The notes below the pieces were generated by a model. That model was not told the origin of the DNA. It saw nothing but the letters and a program-made list of their open reading frames with translations, and did not search any database. The translations under genes were made by a program, and so were the position numbers. This document shows, piece after piece, positions 62,289 to 64,000 of a DNA stretch of 64,000 bases. Origin of the DNA: Bradyrhizobium arachidis (GTDB lineage: Bacteria; Pseudomonadota; Alphaproteobacteria; Rhizobiales; Xanthobacteraceae); contig NZ_CP077970.1 of NCBI RefSeq assembly GCF_024758505.1, forward strand, positions 806,001 to 870,000. Reading direction: 5' to 3'. Every line of letters starts with the position of its first letter. Within the stretch, counting starts at the first letter, position 1.

Positions 62289-62519
62289 ATGTTCTACCGG
62301 AAGAACCTGCCCGCCTGGGAAAGGATCGCGCGTCTGGTCGCTGCGGCGGCGATGGGCGTATGTGCCGCCCGTTTTTGGGGCACGCCCGTCGGCTATCTCT
62401 GGGCCGTGCTTGCCGTCCCCATGGCGCTGACGTCCATGATTGGATTCTGTCCCATGTGCGCTTTGGCCGGACGAAGGATTCGGGCAAAGAGCGAGCTGCA
62501 AGCTCAGGGACCGGAATGA
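62289..62519 (+). CDS. DUF2892-like small membrane protein with CPMC
   Basis: A 76-residue protein with two hydrophobic segments (about residues 14-32 and 36-52), the second followed by FCPMCALAGRR. The CPxC pair just inside the membrane resembles YgaP/DUF2892 proteins of sulfur and metal metabolism. Its last bases overlap the start of the ECF sigma factor gene, so they are co-translated. Confidence 0.78.
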   Translation: MFYRKNLPAWERIARLVAAAAMGVCAARFWGTPVGYLWAVLAVPMALTSMIGFCPMCALAGRRIRAKSELQAQGPE

Positions 62520-63022
62520 CCTCCCGGATCGAACACGGACTGCTCGAGGCGGCAAGGCGGGGCGACGAGCAAGCACTTGCTCGTCTGCTCGATGCCTGCC
62601 AGCCCGATTTGCGCCGCTACGCCCGACGCAACTGCGCAACGGAAGACGTGGAGGAGGCGATACAGGATGCCCTGCTCATCCTGTATCGCCGCCTGGGGGC
62701 ATTGCGGACGATCGCGAGCTTTTCGGGGTGGCTGTTTCAGATCGTCAAGCGAGCCTGCCTGCGCAGATTGCGGAGGCGAAAATCTGAAGGATTGAGTGGG
62801 GACGACCACGACCAACCGCAGGATTCCCTGGACGCCGACCTGCGGCTGGACCTTTGCCGCTCGATTGCGATGCTGCCCGATCTCTATCGGGAGGTCGTTA
62901 TTTTGCGTGATGTCAAGGGACTGAACGCTGAAGAGACGGCCAGCGAGCTCGGTACGTCTGTCGAGGCTGCCAAAAGCCGACTGCACCGCGCTCGTTATCT
63001 GATACGCCAATCGCTTGCATAA
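62516..63022 (+). CDS. ECF-type RNA polymerase sigma factor
   Basis: A 168-residue sigma factor. Region 2 is QPDLRRYARRNCATEDVEEAIQDALLILYRRL with FSGWLFQIVKRACLRRLRRR; region 4 is LPDLYREVVILRDVKGLNAEETASELGTSVEAAKSRLHRARYLIRQ. Start at ATG 62516 overlaps the preceding stop. No classical anti-sigma factor with a zinc motif is encoded nearby; two small CPMC membrane proteins flank it and may provide that control. Confidence 0.88.
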   Translation: MTSRIEHGLLEAARRGDEQALARLLDACQPDLRRYARRNCATEDVEEAIQDALLILYRRLGALRTIASFSGWLFQIVKRACLRRLRRRKSEGLSGDDHDQPQDSLDADLRLDLCRSIAMLPDLYREVVILRDVKGLNAEETASELGTSVEAAKSRLHRARYLIRQSLA

Positions 63023-63031
63023 GAGGCCCAC

Positions 63032-63265
63032 ATGACCTTTGGCAGTCGTCGTCTTTCTGTTCACCTCATCAGAGGCGTGGGTGGTTTCGTCGCGCTTGGC
63101 GCAGCGCTCGCGACCATGAATACGACTCTTTGGCCGTCCCTCGTTCTGCTTCCCGTGTCCCTCTATCTGCTTCGGGGGTGTCCGATGTGCTGGACAATCG
63201 GTCTGTTCGAAACCTTGGCCATGCGTTTTCATCAGCGATTGGCGGGTGAGGAACAACGACGCTGA
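63032..63265 (+). CDS. Second small CPMC membrane protein
   Basis: A 77-residue protein with one or two hydrophobic segments (about residues 15-32 and 34-48), followed by LRGCPMCWTIGLF. It parallels the 62289 gene in size, topology and the CPMC motif but the sequences are otherwise diverged. It starts 9 bp after the sigma factor gene, completing a three-gene unit. Confidence 0.78.
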   Translation: MTFGSRRLSVHLIRGVGGFVALGAALATMNTTLWPSLVLLPVSLYLLRGCPMCWTIGLFETLAMRFHQRLAGEEQRR

Positions 63266-63410
63266 GGAGAGGGGATAGACGCGCGCCTTTTGCGCCGGCG
63301 CCGCCGATTTGCTCGACGTGTCAAGCGCTTCACAGAAGTCACGGGGCATCACGCCGGAAATCAGCGGCTACTTTGCATGGGGTTGTTTCGATGCTTTGGT
63401 CGTACGCTCG

Positions 63411-63449
63411 CTTACCCTCCCCTAGAGGGGCCTTCCAGGGGAGGGTAAG
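63411..63449. repeat. Short inverted repeat, family C copy 2
   Basis: CTTACCCTCCCCTAGAGGGGC and complement GGGGAGGGTAAG around a short loop, matching the outer arms of 26330-26489. It follows the NTF2-like gene on its 3' side and may terminate it. Confidence 0.75.
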
Positions 63450-63451
63450 AT

Positions 63452-63817
63452 TCACGCGCTCGCGGGCACCTGATCCAGAAAGCCGGTGATGCTCTTGATG
63501 CGGCCGTCGCTGAGGACGGCGAAGTCGGTGCCCTTGATCGGGCTGTCGACGCCGTCGGGGCCGAGGCCCCAGCTAAACCGAACGTGGTCGCCAAACCCGT
63601 TGGGCTCGCCGATCAGCTTGAATTTGAAATCCGGAAAGCGCTGCTGCACGCCCGCGATCAGCGCATCGACACCGGCATGGCCGTCGCCCTTCATCAGGGG
63701 ATCGACATAGCTCGCATCCGCCGTCCAGTCGCGGCTCAGCATGTCGCGTCGGCGGCTCTCGGTGCGCTCGTTCCAGAGATCGATATAGCGGCTGGCGATG
63801 GTGGTGACGTCGGTCAT
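63452..63817 (-). CDS. NTF2-like / SnoaL-like protein
   Basis: A 121-residue single-domain protein. The helical N-terminus (TIASRYIDLWNE), the DASYVDPLMKGDGHAGVDALIAG stretch and FKLIGEPNGFGDHVRFSWGLG, LSDGRIKSITGFLDQ strands are typical of the SnoaL-like polyketide cyclase or limonene-epoxide-hydrolase-like fold. Function unknown. Confidence 0.84.
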   Translation of the reverse strand: MTDVTTIASRYIDLWNERTESRRRDMLSRDWTADASYVDPLMKGDGHAGVDALIAGVQQRFPDFKFKLIGEPNGFGDHVRFSWGLGPDGVDSPIKGTDFAVLSDGRIKSITGFLDQVPASA

Positions 63818-63930
63818 GGTCTTCTCCTTCGATGGCGCCGTGTTGTTCGGCTGACCCTGACTATCGAAGGTTCACGCGCGCTGATCGATTACCTCGGAGG
63901 TTATCAGCGCGCGTGATATTTTCGCGAAGA

Positions 63931-64000
63931 TTACTTCGCCGCGGTCACCATGATCTCGACGGTGTATTGCGGCGCCGCGAGCTTGGCTTCGACGGTTGCG
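63931..64000 (-). CDS. RidA-family protein, 3' end only
   Basis: The last 22 codons before the window edge read TVEAKLAAPQYTVEIMVTAAK and a TAA stop at 63931-63933. The ending resembles RidA/YjgF-type enamine deaminases, whose final strand has the pattern VEIEAxA. The rest lies beyond the window. Confidence 0.5.
   Translation of the reverse strand, partial: ATVEAKLAAPQYTVEIMVTAAK

Overview
The window looks like chromosome of a high-GC alphaproteobacterium of the Bradyrhizobium / Rhodopseudomonas type. The evidence is the gene families and their order (gcrA, argD-argF-hslO-apaG, phoR-pst-phoU-phoB, opgC, a SAM-II riboswitch before metZ) and the many palindromic repeats between genes that are typical of Bradyrhizobium. 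This placement is inferred from content; no database was searched.

Layout. 1-3.3 kb: boxC-boxB, the aerobic benzoyl-CoA epoxide pathway, behind a TGCA-N6-TGCA palindrome. 3.4-8.8 kb: an SDR oxidoreductase, a polysaccharide deacetylase, an OmpA/BON envelope protein with a small membrane partner, and a YbhN-type membrane protein. 8.8-18.1 kb: the phosphate regulon phoR...pstSCAB-phoU-phoB with a clear PHO box, interrupted between phoR and pstS by a cassette resembling metal(loid) resistance (GDCCVxC protein, ArsR-type repressor, MFS transporter, small membrane protein). 18.4-23.2 kb: gcrA, argD-argF, hslO, apaG. 23.3-26.3 kb: opgC plus two SGNH-hydrolase genes, probably decorating periplasmic glucans. 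26.5-35.7 kb: metZ with a SAM-II riboswitch and terminator, a long dCTP deaminase, a frameshifted PAS gene, a MATE pump, a Gly/Met-rich exported protein, small stress or enzyme genes, an AraC regulator and ogt.

35.9-48.8 kb is the most unusual region. A 12.8-kb element sits in the 3' half of a tRNA-Gly(CCC) gene between exact 48-bp repeats. All 13 of its recognisable genes are on the minus strand: replication protein, TerS, TerL, a DNA-binding protein, portal, protease-capsid fusion, a zinc-motif protein, head-tail connector, DUF2190 protein, a small protein, tape measure, a small protein and integrase. It encodes a complete head-packaging set and a tape measure, but no recognisable tail tube, baseplate, fibre, lysis or repressor gene. 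It fits a capsid-forming satellite that borrows tails, or a reduced prophage. It also has a paired leader-RNA motif, a cluster of TGGCGCA repeats next to terS and an AT-rich palindrome next to the DNA-binding gene.

48.8-64 kb: an epoxide-hydrolase-like enzyme; an XRE-cupin regulator with two acetyltransferases; two GreA/Rnk-type genes with an unlisted 32-residue membrane peptide; a remnant of a cytochrome b561 gene; a pentose/deoxysugar operon (LacI regulator, xylB, xylA, ABC importer, aldose dehydrogenase, lactonase); an ECF sigma factor between two small CPMC membrane proteins; an NTF2-like protein; and the 3' end of a RidA-like gene cut by the window edge.
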